Origin: Diphasiastrum complanatum
Lineage: Eukaryota; Streptophyta; Lycopodiopsida; Lycopodiales; Lycopodiaceae
Reading direction: 5' to 3'
NCBI GenBank assembly: GCA_029204225.1
Contig: CM055098.1
Coordinates: 7,546,246-7,610,245 of the forward strand
Length of the DNA: 64,000 bases
In this document: one piece after another, positions 1 through 14,141 of the stretch
Position numbering within the stretch: the stretch's first letter is position 1
Layout: each line of letters begins with the position of its first letter
Notes under the pieces: model-generated
The model's input: only the letters and a program-made list of their open reading frames with translations
Told to the model about the DNA's origin: nothing
Database searches by the model: none
Program-made: the position numbers and the translations under genes

Positions 1-244
1 ATTTAGTCTGTCGATTGTATTGATGACGCTAAGATGTAGTATTGTCACAACAGGAAATCAATTCTCTTATGATGAAAGGAACGAAAGAATATGGTATCAA
101 TTTGATATTGCGAAAGATATCAAGTATTAGAGAATTCGCTCTGATATCGAAATAGTATTAAGCCCTGATAGAGATCACAAGTTTGATACCAGCTAAAGAA
201 GTAGTGATCTAGCACTGATACTATGGAAGAATGCTCTGATACCA
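1..244 (-). mobile_element. Internal 5' end of a Copia element running off the left edge
   Basis: This stretch lies on the internal side of a primer-binding site and LTR that start at 233 and 245. The element is therefore read on the minus strand and its body continues to the left of the window. No domain is readable in this short piece, and the assignment rests only on the adjacent PBS and LTR. Confidence 0.5.
233..244 (-). other. Primer-binding site for initiator tRNA-Met
   Basis: The plus strand reads gctctgatacca, the complement of the usual plant PBS TGGTATCAGAGC. It directly abuts an LTR that begins TGTC at 245, which fixes the minus orientation of the element. Confidence 0.75.
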
Positions 245-824
245 TGTCAAAAAGAGGTATGTGAAAGATAGTTCGAACTTGAAAAGAAATGAACTCGAAT
301 GAAAAATATTCGAATGACAAGAAACAAAACTTATCGTGCATAGCAGAATAAAGTATCTTCCTCTTTCTCTATGCATGACTATGCCTATCAATTTTCAAAC
401 AAAACAATAGTGATAGAAATCACGTTCGATCTTATAGTAACTAACTTTGAGATCATCAGTACTTCAATGATTACGTAGCCAAACAATAATGCATTGAATT
501 ATCAAACAAATAATTTGTCGCGAATCACTGGACAAATAATTAGTCGTGAATCACTAGACAAATAATTAGTCGCGAAGAACTATAGAAACACACACATTCT
601 GAGACGAACCTGAATGCAATAAAAGATAGTATTGATTCAATATGAAAATGAAACATAAGTAAATCAATAAAATAAGTTTTGGATCGGTACTCAAAGCTAT
701 CTCTGAACGACTAAAATGAAAGTCTGAATCAAGCGCAATGCTGATAAGCAGTAAGTGCAATAACAATCTCTAAAACAACTCTAAGAAGTGAGCTAGAATG
801 CTCAGAAGTGTTCAAGCTTACAAG

Positions 825-912
<88 letters not shown>

Positions 913-1157
913 AACTATTCAATACTTGTTGATATTTAGAACTTCTTTTGATGATGAGAAGTATGAATATGAACAACTATATATACTAAGCAATTAGGTC
1001 GTCAAATGCGATTGCCAGTTGGTTGGTGTCCGTTGGCATTCATCTGGTTCCTTCTCAGAAATTGATTGCTAATAAGCGGTAGAAACTGGCCGTAAACAGT
1101 CTATCTACATAAATGAACTAGAACTGTTACTCTGTAGAAATGAACTAAAATTGTCAC
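245..1157 (-). repeat. 5' LTR of a Copia-type element with an internal GA tract
   Basis: The LTR begins TGTCAAAAAG immediately beside the PBS. The far end is not sharply visible and is placed near 1150-1170, where CA-ending motifs occur. The LTR contains a pure GA tract at 828-910. Its length of about 0.9 kb is similar to the 844-bp Copia LTR at 24993, but the two are not obviously the same family. Confidence 0.5.
828..910. repeat. (GA)n microsatellite inside an LTR
   Basis: An uninterrupted GA dinucleotide run of 83 bases. It lies inside the Copia LTR, as does the CT tract at 10984. Confidence 0.98.
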
Positions 1158-2640
1158 ATGCGACAGTGTGGACATTTTGCGAAAAACCCAAAAATGTCCT
1201 TAAACCTCATTTAGGGTAGCCCCACACTTTGCCAGATTCATTTCCTTAGCATTTGAGACACTTTGAAAAAAGCAAAAAATGTAAAAAAGACGACACTGTT
1301 GTCATCTCGTGATGAGCTTTTCCATTTCAGGACTGTATTATAATGTTGTTTAGCTTGTTTCTTCATCATTGGTCCTGCATTCTCCCTTTTCTTCAATATA
1401 ATTGCTTTTGGCAGTTTTATTGTGGGTTCATCCGAAATTTCACGAACTCCAAACCTTGTAGGATCCATGTAATTTTTTCTTTGTGCTCTTCCAATGCTTT
1501 CATCTTCTCATCGAATTGTGACTGCATTTTTTCCATCTGCATCTGCTGCTTTTCACCAAGTTTTTTGAATTCGTTAATCATCAACTCTGTTGTTGCATTG
1601 ATATTCGTGGATGCAATAGTGGTGGATGTTGTAGTGGTTTGCCCCGCTGTATATGATAGCATTACAATATTTGGTTCATCATATGAATCTTCATCCTCCT
1701 CTCGTATTGCATCATCCATAGCATGTTGTAAGGACACATAATCAGTTCGGTGTTTAAGCTCGCATATGTTAGCTGATGCCATGTCCCAAGGTGTCGATGC
1801 AGAACCTCTCCACTCAAAAGGGCTTCTAGTAGAGATGAAGTTGAGAGCCGAGTCTGAGAGCACAAGAATTGTTAAGTGCTAGGCTAAAATATGCAGTTGT
1901 GAGCCCAAGGGTACGCCCCGAAAGATGGATAGCCATGTGGGAGCTAGCAAATTAGATTATCTCAACTTGAGTCATGTTTTTTAATAAAGAGGCCTCCTAT
2001 TATCAAGTAAGAGATGGAACTCAAATTATTATAGATTGGGATTCACTATGTTGCAAGAGGTGGACTCCAAAATAATATGTAATTGGATTCTACAGCTCGT
2101 GGCTATAGATAGAGGCCTCTTCCACAAGTTCCAAAGCATGTAATCTATACTGAAATGATGCTGCTCTCTTAATTGAAGATTATTCCTCTTGCATTTCCTC
2201 CCATGCTCCATTTTCATGCATTTTGTTTGGGTACTATATCAAAACGTATGCACTCTACTACAATCATAGGTGATTTTTTTATTGATGCTCTTCTGATTAC
2301 GATTCAAATGCTTCAACGTTTTTTTTGTTTCAGATTTATATTGATCATGCATAAGTGAATGGGAGCCAGCACAATCACTTGCAGGAATATTGGACGTGAT
2401 TCACTCTGATATTGGAAAGCTGTAATACAAAGGAAGAAGTCCAAAGGAACTTGCAGATCGTGGTTTTTTTTTTTTAATAGATCTTTATATACACCACAAA
2501 CGGATGGAGGTTTTGGCATGTCCGAAGCAATTCCATTGTCTAGTTTTCAGAGTGATGAGTGGCCTACTCCTGACAGTCATGTAAAAAAAATTACTTTTTT
2601 TTTATTTACACCTTTCTCTCGAATGGATTTAAAAAAAAAA
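1158..2640. other. Unassigned stretch with one coiled-coil-like reading frame
   Basis: No gene is recognised. The minus strand carries a 148-codon frame at 1417-1863 with an acidic stretch, a Thr-rich stretch, and a Gln/Lys/Glu-rich helix (for example KKLGEKQQMQMEKMQSQFDE) that looks like a coiled coil. It could be a decayed transposon ORF such as a gag-like protein, but no diagnostic motif is present. The rest is AT-rich non-coding sequence. Confidence 0.3.
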
Positions 2641-2668
2641 CATGCACCTTCCCCTCGAAAGGTGCATG
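2641..2668. repeat. Perfect 10-bp-arm hairpin
   Basis: Arms CATGCACCTT (2641-2650) and AAGGTGCATG (2659-2668) are perfect inverted repeats around an 8-base loop, flanked on both sides by A/T homopolymers. The motif aaggtgcatgtaaaaaaa recurs near 5718-5736, so it is part of a dispersed repeat end. Confidence 0.8.
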
Positions 2669-2836
2669 TAAAAAAAAATTGACGACAAAAAAAGAAGAAG
2701 TAAAAAACGTTTTCATGCTGCAAAAGGTCACCTCGCGGCCCTTCCCCAACGAAATGGCCTTGGAGGGTAGCCTTTCTTCCCATAATGTTTTTTTTTCCTC
2801 GACCTAGAAGAGGTGACTACGTACCAGCCTCCAGAG

Positions 2837-3894
<1,058 letters not shown>

Positions 3895-4111
3895 TATACC
3901 ATCCCTGAAACTCCACATCCATCCAAGGAGATACTTTAAAAGAGTTAGTGAGCAATTCACTGTTATGTTCCGAAGAAAGGCCTTCTTGCACTAGTACACA
4001 GATGAAGGCATGGACGAGATGGAGTTTACTGAAGCTGAGAGCAATATGGATGATCTTGTTTCTGAATACCAGCAATATCAGGACGCAATCGTTGATTAGA
4101 AAGGAGAATAT
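3895..4111 (+). pseudogene. Beta-tubulin C-terminal pseudogene fragment
   Basis: Translation in shifting + frames gives the conserved C-terminal end of beta-tubulin: NSTSIQ near 3910-3927, then VSEQFTVMFRRKAFLH, then [28 protein letters not shown] up to about 4095. These correspond to helices H11-H12 of beta-tubulin, which bind the microtubule exterior. The copy is dead. The Trp codon that normally follows AFLH is a TAG stop (3992-3994), a shift lies between NSTSIQ and KRVSEQF, and another TAG comes just after YQDA. The acidic tail is reduced to a short remnant. A Copia RT fragment begins about 440 bases downstream on the same strand. Intron loss cannot be judged, because this region is a single exon in plant beta-tubulin genes. 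Confidence 0.85.
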
Positions 4112-4549
4112 GGATGAAGTAAAGCGACCTAACTTCCAATTAGCTATGCTCATGGTAGTAGCAACCATAGCGTGTTTGTCTCATTGCACTTCCATAGCTC
4201 TGTTTTTCCCTTCAAAATCTCATCATTTGTTTATGATCCATCCTTAAGTATTTAATCGGGTTACATGTCTCGTAGATTTTTCTGTGAAAATAATATAAGC
4301 TTTGGTTTCGGAGTTGTTTTCTAGTATAGATCCTCATCGTCTATCTATTATTAAAGAGTTTCTACTCTCATGTGCGTGGTTGCCTCCCTTGTTTGTTCTT
4401 CAGAAGATTTAAGGTTTTCAGCAAGAATTCTGATCATATTGAACACGAAGAATCAGATCAAAATAGTAAACAAGACATCTCATCAAGAGAATATTCTAGG
4501 TCAACCTTTCTTGAACGAAGAAGAGAGACGAGATGATGTCCATATGATC

Positions 4550-5182
4550 AATGTTGATGCTGGGACTCAGGTTTACTGGGGGATGCTATTGGGTACGACT
4601 ATGCAAAAACCCACGATTTCTGATGGCAGAAAACTAGTCAAGTGCAAGTGGATCTACAAGATCAAAGCAGGTTCTGATGGAGAAAACATCAGATACAAAG
4701 CAAGGTTAGTTGCTAAAGGATTTTCACGGAAGTATGGAATCGCCAACATTGATACTTTCTCACCGGTAGTCAAACATACATCAATTCGCTTGTTATTCGC
4801 GTATGCAGTGGCTCATGATCTGAAAATCCATATTGTGGATGAGAAGACTGTTTTCTTGCACGCAGAATTAGAGGAAGACTTATTCATGGACAAGCCACTT
4901 GGTTTTGTAAGCCAAGAATGTCTAGAATACGGATGTCACATGAATAAAAGTATTTATGTTCTGAAACAAGCAACCAGACAATGGTATAGAAAGAAGGACG
5001 AAGCACTACGTTACTTAAGCTTCGAACCTCTATTTGTTGAGTCAAATGTCTATATCAAGCATGTCCAAAATGAAATAATCATTCTAGTTGTCTATGTTGA
5101 TGACACACTTATGTTGATGACACACATACTGGCGAGGGCAAGGCTTCAGCCTCCCATTGTTGATGATGGTGCTTCAGGATGA
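4550..5182 (+). pseudogene. Copia reverse transcriptase fragment (RVT_2)
   Basis: A + strand frame of 270 codons (4370-5182) becomes clearly Copia RT from about 4560. It carries the motifs KCKWIYKIK, YKARLVAKGFS, DTFSPVVKHTSIR and AELEEDLFMDKP. The catalytic motif is VVYVDDTLML, followed by a break. The frame ends right after YVDD in unrelated sequence, so the thumb and RNase H domains are missing. No integrase is seen upstream, where the beta-tubulin fragment lies instead. This is a truncated retrotransposon piece without visible LTRs. Confidence 0.85.
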
Positions 5183-5192
5183 TGTTATTATA

Positions 5193-5612
5193 TTAAATAA
5201 AGATCAAATATAGATAGCACAGAATAGATATAGATTGCACATGTATAGAATTGATAAAAAAAATATACATTGGTATATCAAGTGCTGTTCCATTCTCATT
5301 GTAGATAATGCTTATCTCCTTTCGGTTTGAGTGACCATTTAGTTCAAAGTCTTGATCCAATGGTAGCCATGTACCTTCAATTTTCTTGTATCTCTGATAG
5401 CTCAATGTGAGACTGAGCATTTAGCTTTCGATATAATAACGAAAGATCATTGACGACTTTTTAATCTTGCATTCTATGTCATTAATTGTTTTACTATCCC
5501 AGCCATGATCCATGAGATCTGACAAAGTCTCATCTGATAAATCCTTGCAAACAAATAAAGTTGGTGTCCTACGAACACTAGCACTTGAGAAAAAATCAAC
5601 AAATATACGCAA
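5193..5612 (-). pseudogene. Unrecognised 140-codon frame with a single internal stop
   Basis: On the minus strand, two frames in the same register (5421-5612 and 5193-5420) are separated by one stop codon at 5421-5423. The joined frame has mixed amino-acid composition without low complexity; segments include TLFVCKDLSDETLSDLMDHG and YKKIEGTWLPLDQDFELNGH. I do not recognise a family. It may be a decayed gene exon or a transposon-captured fragment, or a chance frame. Codon statistics alone do not decide. Confidence 0.25.
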
Positions 5613-7442
5613 TGAACAATTTTGGAACTTGGGTGAACAATTTTCGAGCCCGTACTTATCTTCATAGCATTTCTAACGTCAATGAGTAGCTTGCATATGA
5701 AGGATCTCCAACATCCAGAAGGTGCATGTAAAAAAAATTTAATAAAAAAGAGAGGCACATAGATTTTGTGCAGGGAGGCATCTTCCTTTCCTTTGTAAAG
5801 AAAATTTTGATTTTACAACATTTTTTATATTTTTTATTTTTGGTTTTTTTTTCACAAGCATTTGATTTTTGTTCAAATAATTGTTTAAAAAGTTTGCTGA
5901 AATTTTTTTTAAATTATGATAGATCTCACTGAAAAAAGCTTACAAACAAGCCGACGAGAGTTACTTGGCAGTACAGAGGTCCTACAAGAGTTTCCAAAAT
6001 TCAGAAAGTGCATTTTCCACCCAGTCGCAGACCCCAAAACCTAAAGTTTATGTTGCTACTAACCTTTGCCCCGAAGCTTCATCATACTAAGAGTAGCTTA
6101 CAGACAAGTCAGCAAGAATTTGTAATACATCAGTAAGCTATGCGAGAGTTCCCAAGTTTTTTGAGTGTTTTTAACAAGGAAAACTGGAATTTTTGCCTAC
6201 TCTCTGAACCCTCGCAGAAGTAACCTTCACAAGCTAGTTCATTGTGTTCAAATTGACATTCTTTATCTAAAGGAAAGCCTGAGAATGACTTCCTCGGTCT
6301 GCTTCTTGTAGATCTGGTTCCCTTGCTTTAGCATTTCTGTCGAACTCTACAATTGAAGAACAGAGTCCTTCAACTGATCTGGTTTGTCTCGATGTCCTTC
6401 AAATTATCTTGAAGCTTCTTATTAGTGCTTTTGAGGGCCGCACAAGCATGTCACTTTTCTTGGAGTAATGCCTGTAGTGTCTGGAGTTGTTGTTTAAGTA
6501 ATGAATTCTCATTCTCAAACTAATTTGATTGGTCATGCAGTGCCTCCAATGCCTCTAGAGTGGCGTCGAACCCTTGGGCTTCCTCTAGGGTTTTGTCTTT
6601 CTTGGTCAATTCAGCATGAGCTTCTTTTGGGACAATCCTGATTTGATTGATTGTAGCTCCTCAAGGGAAAATACATTTTTTTCTATTAGAAACCCTCGCG
6701 AACAACAATAACTCTCGCACCCATGGGAAAGAACCTTCACCAATTTGAAACAAGCTAGATCTGGTCTAGCTGCATTTAAGAGGGCAAGAGTTAGTTCCCA
6801 ATAGATTTCAAGAAAACTAGTTTTTTTACTATCACACAATACAAAGAACTTTCGCAAGACCAACCTTTGCCATAAGAACCTTCAATGAGAGGATATGTTA
6901 GATAATTTATGTATATCTATGCACTGTCCAATTTGTGAAAGTTCTTTGTGAAGTAATATTTTAAACAAAATCTAAAAAGTGTCTCATCTGCATAGAACTT
7001 GACACACCAATTGCTCACTCAATTGCACAGAGGCCCCTTACGCCACCCGCCCAACACCATCGTTGCCAGCCGTCATCCACATTAGTTATCATCCGCGCTG
7101 CCACAACATTCACTTTTTTGTTCCATTTCCATTCCATCTTCCATCTCCTCTTGAGAGTGTAACGTTCATCGTGTTCATCTGTTATATCCATCTGTTAAAT
7201 CCATTTATGTTGTTATCGTCATTCATACCGATCCATCATTTATTGATTCTTTTCTTGAGATTTTTTTTTTTGGAAAACTGGACTCTGGTTGAATCTTGCT
7301 CATTGTTGAAGTTGAAGTTGACAACCTTAGCCTTCGCTCAAGATTATACTTCCCACTTGAAGACTATGTGATTGTGCTATTTTGTGGACCTTGTGCCAAA
7401 TTGCCTTCAAGTTGGTCCATTGACACAAGTTCCCTTAAAGAT
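5613..7442. other. No recognised gene
   Basis: AT-rich sequence with poly-A/T runs and many stops on all frames. Several short frames (for example 6606-6863 minus, 7063-7371 plus) have no recognisable motif. The right end from about 7400 probably already belongs to the decayed Gypsy gag region that follows. Confidence 0.4.
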
Positions 7443-8712
7443 TCATCCAAAAATCCTTGCATTGATTGCGCCATGAGACCGGATAGAACTTGCCGAACTT
7501 CCTCGGTTGCCGATTTTTTTGACTTCGTCAACTATCATTGGCTTGATGGACTCTACCAGCTCTGTCTTCTGTGATGATATTATCAATTTGCCCGTGGGTG
7601 TGTCAGTGTACTCTGGGACTATCCTCCTCTTCACTTATTTCATAACCTGGTGGCACTAGGATTTTCCGTTTGTAGTGCATTTTGTACGTATGTGGATTGG
7701 TTAACACAGGTGCATCTCAATCTATATAAGCCAAATGCCTCCTTGCTATTTGTGGATTTCTCATAGGACAATTGTGGCATGGATGGGTAACTCTGCATTG
7801 TGCACACTAGGTTGTGAATGTTGATGGATCACCTTGATGTGGACATTCGACTCGACAATGTTTCCTTCCACATCCATAACATCTTACCGAGTGTAGTACG
7901 TCGTTGCCTCTAAGTTGATATGCATATACTGGTAACATATGCCCCTTAGGATCTTCCACAAAATAAACTGGTAGGCTATTATAGTCTTTTTTGGAGTTTG
8001 GAGACATGCAAGATGATATGACCAATATTTCCACCTTGTCCCGAGTTGTTGAAAAAACTCATGATTTAGATGGATTCATCTAGCATCCATTTCTTTGGTG
8101 AGCATCATTGTCAGCTTGATTCTTCTTTGAATTCTTGAACCCTTGGTTGTCGGACCTTATGCTCTGTATTTTGTCTATATCATGGATTCTTGATTGAAAA
8201 TCTTGTACTCAGATGATCTTCCAAGCAGTATGTACATTTGTCATTTTCAAAAAACTTAATTGTGTGAGCATAAGCTTGTTGACAGTTGAAACTTGAAGTA
8301 CTTGACTCTTGCTCACTTGTTGCACCTGATCCACTTACATCTGCTCCACTTCGTTGTCGTTCATGGGGTTCCATTATTGCTTGATCATCGCTGATTGACG
8401 ACTCTTGTTCCTCTAATTCCCCATCTGATGATTCAGCAATGTGACAAAAAAAATCGATCGTCTTGTGGAAGATTTGCAATTCCATCGTGGCAGCATCAAT
8501 ACAGGGTTATACAAGTGAAACATAAAATGCTGAATCTGCCATACCAGATTTGATTTTTTTGGTAGTCCAGCAGAGTACTTTGCCATTATGACTTGTTCGG
8601 GAAGTGGTGGATTACATTCCTTTACTAGGTGGTAGATCTGATGGGTGTAGTCTTGGATTGTCTCATTAGAAAAGTTTTGTAGTTTAGACAATCTTGCAAG
8701 GATGATCTCCAT
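7443..8712 (-). pseudogene. Decayed Gypsy-type gag (minus strand)
   Basis: Three minus-strand frames, read right to left, resemble the gag at 16.4-18.05 kb. At 8413-8712 a capsid-like segment contains SAGLPKKSNLVWQ, the counterpart of MAGLPKGIRQQM there. At 7807-8034 the segment VYFVEDPKGHMLPVYAYQLRG leads into a zinc knuckle CYGCGRKHCRVECP (C-x2-C-x3-H-x4-C). A second knuckle, CAQCRVTHPCHNC, is encoded just after a stop. The twin knuckles with a three-residue spacer are shared with the other copy and differ from the usual C-x2-C-x4-H-x4-C. No pol is recognised next to it. Confidence 0.6.
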
Positions 8713-9984
8713 GGCTCAGCACTGTAATATTACAAAGGTAGTTGGATTATGGATAGCTTCAGTGAATAATGTCTTCAAGTGCATGCTTATCATGAACACT
8801 TGGATAGATTATGTAGTCAATCAACCACGCCATATTTGTAGTATCAATTGAGTGAACCTCCGACAATATTACTAGGAGCGGTTACGCCAAACTATGGAGA
8901 TCAATATCAGCAAGAGGTATCATGGGATCCTCTAATAGATGGTGTCGACTACTCATTTGTCGGGTCATCAAGAATGGCTACCAGACCTCTATGGGGATTA
9001 TTGAAAATCTGGCAAGTTCATGCTCTTGATTATGGCCATCATCCAATAAAGACTCATGTTTTAAGTAAGTGATATCTTATCCACGCTTATCCTAAAGCAG
9101 CTCCACCAACAATAAATGTATCAACAACTTTTTTCACGACAAACTCAAGCAAGTGCCATGGGATTGACACCTCTTTAGGTGGGAGATACTATTGGACGCT
9201 TAGTGGGTCCCACCACTAAAGGCTTGTTTGGCTAAGCTTACCAAGTGGGCCTCGCCATAGTACAGTGTACAGTTAGAATAATAAGTGCGAGGGGGTATGC
9301 ATATATGCACAATAGGTTACATTGTTGAAAAGAGGTATGAGCATACTGGTCCAGCACTGTCTGCGCACTTCTACTCCCAAGTGGGATACCTCCATCGTTG
9401 AAAGGATAACAATGGTTTCACTTTTGATAGCATAATAATTTGTCTCTTCAACGTGACTATTGGTCCATCACTGGTAGACAACGACCTCCTGTATACTGAG
9501 TGTTGTTTCAATTACTGTGTGACGTGTGAGTTATGATAAGTACATGTTGTTGACATACAAAGCCACACGTGTCTTGCTTCACAACGACCTGTATATTGCA
9601 GCATCACACAACCGATCCCACTGACGGATATGAAGAACGCTTTCATGTGGGTATGTACTTCGATAAAGAAATTCAAATGGCAAGAGATGGTTGGTAATGT
9701 GCTCTTTAATACCAGTCCGAAATTCACATTCACATGGACATACATACTAAATGGAATTGCTTGTTATGATATCACTATTTTGGCATAAACTAGACTCGAA
9801 ATCACTTACTTGCACTCTTTGAAGGAAATGTCTTTCATAAACAAACATGACGTCCTCACAGGATTCGTATGCAAGAACTATTCAGGTTAGTGCTACAATA
9901 CTTTACTCTGCTCACTTGTTTACAATGCGCTGATAGTGTTTACACTATGAGTATGAACGGTGGTGAGTTAAAGATGATGTTTTT
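8713..9984. other. No recognised gene
   Basis: One 74-codon + frame (8848-9072) has normal-looking composition but no known motif. A short palindrome around 9218-9243 (cttagtgggtcccaccactaaag) follows a purine stretch and could be an LTR edge of the adjacent gag-bearing element. This is a guess only. Confidence 0.3.
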
Positions 9985-10195
9985 TATATCGAAAAGCAGG
10001 TCCTAAGCAAACTACTTTATTCAGTTCTTCCATGAAAGCACATTTAGTTAACTATGGCTACACTTATGATGACTTCGCAAGTTACTCTTTATATCGAAAA
10101 GCAGGTCTAAGCAAACTACTTTATTCAGTTCTTCCATGAAAGCACGTTTAGTTAACTATGGCTACACTTATGATAACTTCGCAAGTTACTCTTCC
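9985..10195. repeat. Tandem duplication of about 105 bp
   Basis: The segment beginning tatatcgaaaagcaggt at 9985 recurs at 10090 and both copies end with cttcgcaagttactctt. The copies differ by only a few substitutions and small indels, so the duplication is fairly recent. Confidence 0.9.
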
Positions 10196-11496
<1,301 letters not shown>

Positions 11497-11503
11497 CTCT
11501 CCC

Positions 11504-13064
11504 TTAATGTGGATCCTTAATACCTTGGATCTTTAGATTTAACATGTCGTTAAATCTGAGGTGGTGCTCCTTTGATAGAGCTTTCATGAAGTAATTTGTT
11601 TCCATAAGATCTGTCCTGCAATAAACCAACGACACTTCCTTGCTTTGCACTTTTTTTTTTCTGAGGTAGTGATACCTGATTTCTATGTGTTTGCTTCGAG
11701 AGTGAAATATCGAATTTAGAGATAGCGCAATTGTGCTTTGATTGTCACAATAGATTGTCGTTGGATGTGACTGAGCAAGGTCGATTTCTGCAAGCAAGTT
11801 CCTTAGCCAAATTGCCTCCTTGGTAGCATTTGTGGCAGCCATGTATTATGATTCAGTCGATGACAATGCTACTAAGGTCTGTTTCGGCTATTCCATGACA
11901 TTGGGCCTTGATTGTATAAGAATACAAATCCAAAAGTTGAACCTCTAGTGTCGATATCTCCTACCCAATTTGCATCTGTGTATCCTTCAAGAATATTGGC
12001 AGGTTGGCTGCCTCCATAACAGATGCTAAGATGTTTGTTGCTTGGACATATTTCATGACCTTTATGAGTGCTTTCTAATGGGTTGAACATAGATTCGATA
12101 AGAACTGGCTAAGTGAACTGATTGAGTATGCAAGGTCTAGTCGAGTATAGAGCATTGCATACATCAGTGAGCCGATAATGGAGTGAAATGGATATTGCTT
12201 CACTTCCTCCTTTTCTGCCTCGGTTCGAGGGCATTGTTCCTTCGATAATTTTAGACCAGGGTCGAGTGGAAAGTAACTTGATTTGCAGTTGGTCATTCCA
12301 TATTTTTCTAGCATGTTGGTGAGATATCGTTGCTGACTGATAAAAATCAGTCTGCTGGGTCAAATTCAGACCATTTCAATTCTGAGAAAGTAATATGCTG
12401 GACCCATATCAATCATCATGTACTTCTGAGCCAACATGCATTTCGTTTCTTTCATCAGATTGTTACTGAATAGTAGTGTATCATCTACATAAAGAGTGAT
12501 GATAATGAAGAAAGAATAAATAGATTTGAAGTAAACATTTGAATCTGCCAAGGTTGGAATAAAACCATTCTTGATGAGAAATGCATTGATTTTCTAGAAC
12601 CAGACTCTTGGTGACTGTTTCAGACCATACAGAGCCTTGTGGATGTTGCATACAAGGTGCTCCTTTTCCCTGAGCTCATATCCCTCTGGCTGCGACATAT
12701 AGATCTCTTCTTCGATAGTCCCGTTGAGGAAGGCAGTCTGGACATCCATTTGGTGGACTTCAGATCTGCTATAGCTGCAAAGGAGATTAATAGACGAATC
12801 GAAGCATGCTTAATGGTAGGGCTGAAGGTCTCCAAAAATCCAGGTCCGAGATCTGGGAGAAGCCTTGGCGACAAGTCTAGCCTTGTATTGATTGAGTCTT
12901 CCTTAAGCATCATACTTTTCCTTGAAAATCCATTTGGATGGAATCGAGTTTCGATCCTTTGGCAACTTAGTAACAGTCCATGTTTGATTCTCCATAAGAG
13001 AATCGAATTCGGTGTCCACTACAGCTTTCCAGTGATCAACATCAAGTGTCGACATTGCCTCTGA
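11504..13064 (-). pseudogene. Copia C reverse transcriptase and RNase H (broken)
   Basis: Read right to left, several minus frames give RVT_2 and then RNase H of one Copia pol. The RT begins with DHWKAVVDTEFDSLMENQTW and SKWIFKEKYD (12903-13064). It continues with ETFSPTIKHASIRLL (within 12620-12913), then TLYVDDTLLFSNN with the catalytic YVDD (12366-12551), then LDPGLKLSKEQCP and QYPFHSIIGSLMYA (12075-12314). RNase H follows as YTDANWVGDIDTRGSTFGF (11872-12090) and the frame 11504-11842 with EAIWLRNLLAEID, TTIYCDNQSTIALS and KHIEIRYHYL. At least five frame breaks separate these pieces, so it cannot make a working enzyme. The neighbouring 3' LTR fixes orientation and end. Confidence 0.88.
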
Positions 13065-14138
13065 AACTGTGGTTGGTTCTTGTACAAAGTAGTAGGTCGG
13101 ATCATCCATAAATTGGGATGGAGGTTGTCTGGACTTGTTTGATCTTCTGGGTTGAACTTCGGTCCTCTGATGTGATTCAACTTGTCGAGGGTCTGACTCA
13201 TTGTCGGAGGAGTCGGTGTCGAGCTTGTGATCTGTCCTGAGTTCGGAGTTGTCGACTCTTGGACTGGAAGTCAATGGAGCTTTCCCCTTGTGGTTGATAA
13301 ATCTGTCTTCCATAAAAATGACATCTCTACTGGTGAATGATTTCGGAGTGTCCATGTTTTAGACTTTGTATGTCTTGTGATCTGGGGAATAGCCGATGAA
13401 GATCGATTTCCTGTTGGTGTCGTCCAGCATCTTTCTTAGATCTTCAGGACTTGAGCATAGGCAATGCATCCAAACACTCTGATATGCTTGAGTGATGGCT
13501 TCGATCATGTCCACACCTCATAGGGTGTTTTGCCATTCAGAGCTTTGGTGATAGATCAGTTTTGTACACCATTTGACTGAGGTGAGTAGCTGGTTGTATA
13601 TTGCTGATGTATTCCATTTGCCTTGCAGAAGTCCTTGAATTCGGTGGAGATGAATTCTCCCCCTCCATCAGTACGTAGAGCCTTGATCTTTTTCTGAGTT
13701 TAATTTTCAGCAAATGCCTTGAACTGTTTGAAAAACTTGAAAGCTTCAGATTTGTTCTTCAAGAAATAAGTGACAGTTCGTTGAGAGAAATCATCAATGA
13801 AAGTTAAAAAATAAACGGCTCCCCCTGTTGAAGCAGTCTGCATTGGGCCACAAATGTTGCTATGTACAAGATCAAGCAAACCTTTAGAAGTATGAACTGA
13901 ATCAGAAATTAAGGACTTCTTGCATGCTTGCTGATAATACAGCTTTCACAAGGAGAAGTCGGTTTGCTAACAGAAGAAAGATCTTGCACTAAATTCTGAG
14001 TCGACATTTGCTGAATATTATTGAAGTTTAGATGGCCTAATCTGAAATGCCAAAGCATATTAGTCGATGTATGAAGAGCTTGATTGTTTCTCAAGTAGCA
14101 GTTGTTGGAAATTAAGCCCACAGTTGCCTCCTTGGTGA
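13065..14138 (-). pseudogene. Copia C integrase and integrase-RT linker (broken)
   Basis: The minus frame 12903-13355 starts with a polar linker rich in Ser/Asp/Arg that precedes RT in Copia polyproteins. Farther right the integrase core is present only as decayed frames. At 13909-14121 a GAG-pre-integrase segment is clear, with LWHFRLGHLNFNNIQQM and CESC; its His and Cys residues form the HHCC zinc-binding motif. The integrase is interrupted at 14139 by an insertion, and its upstream protease half resumes at 15583. Confidence 0.8.
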
Positions 14139-14141
14139 ATG

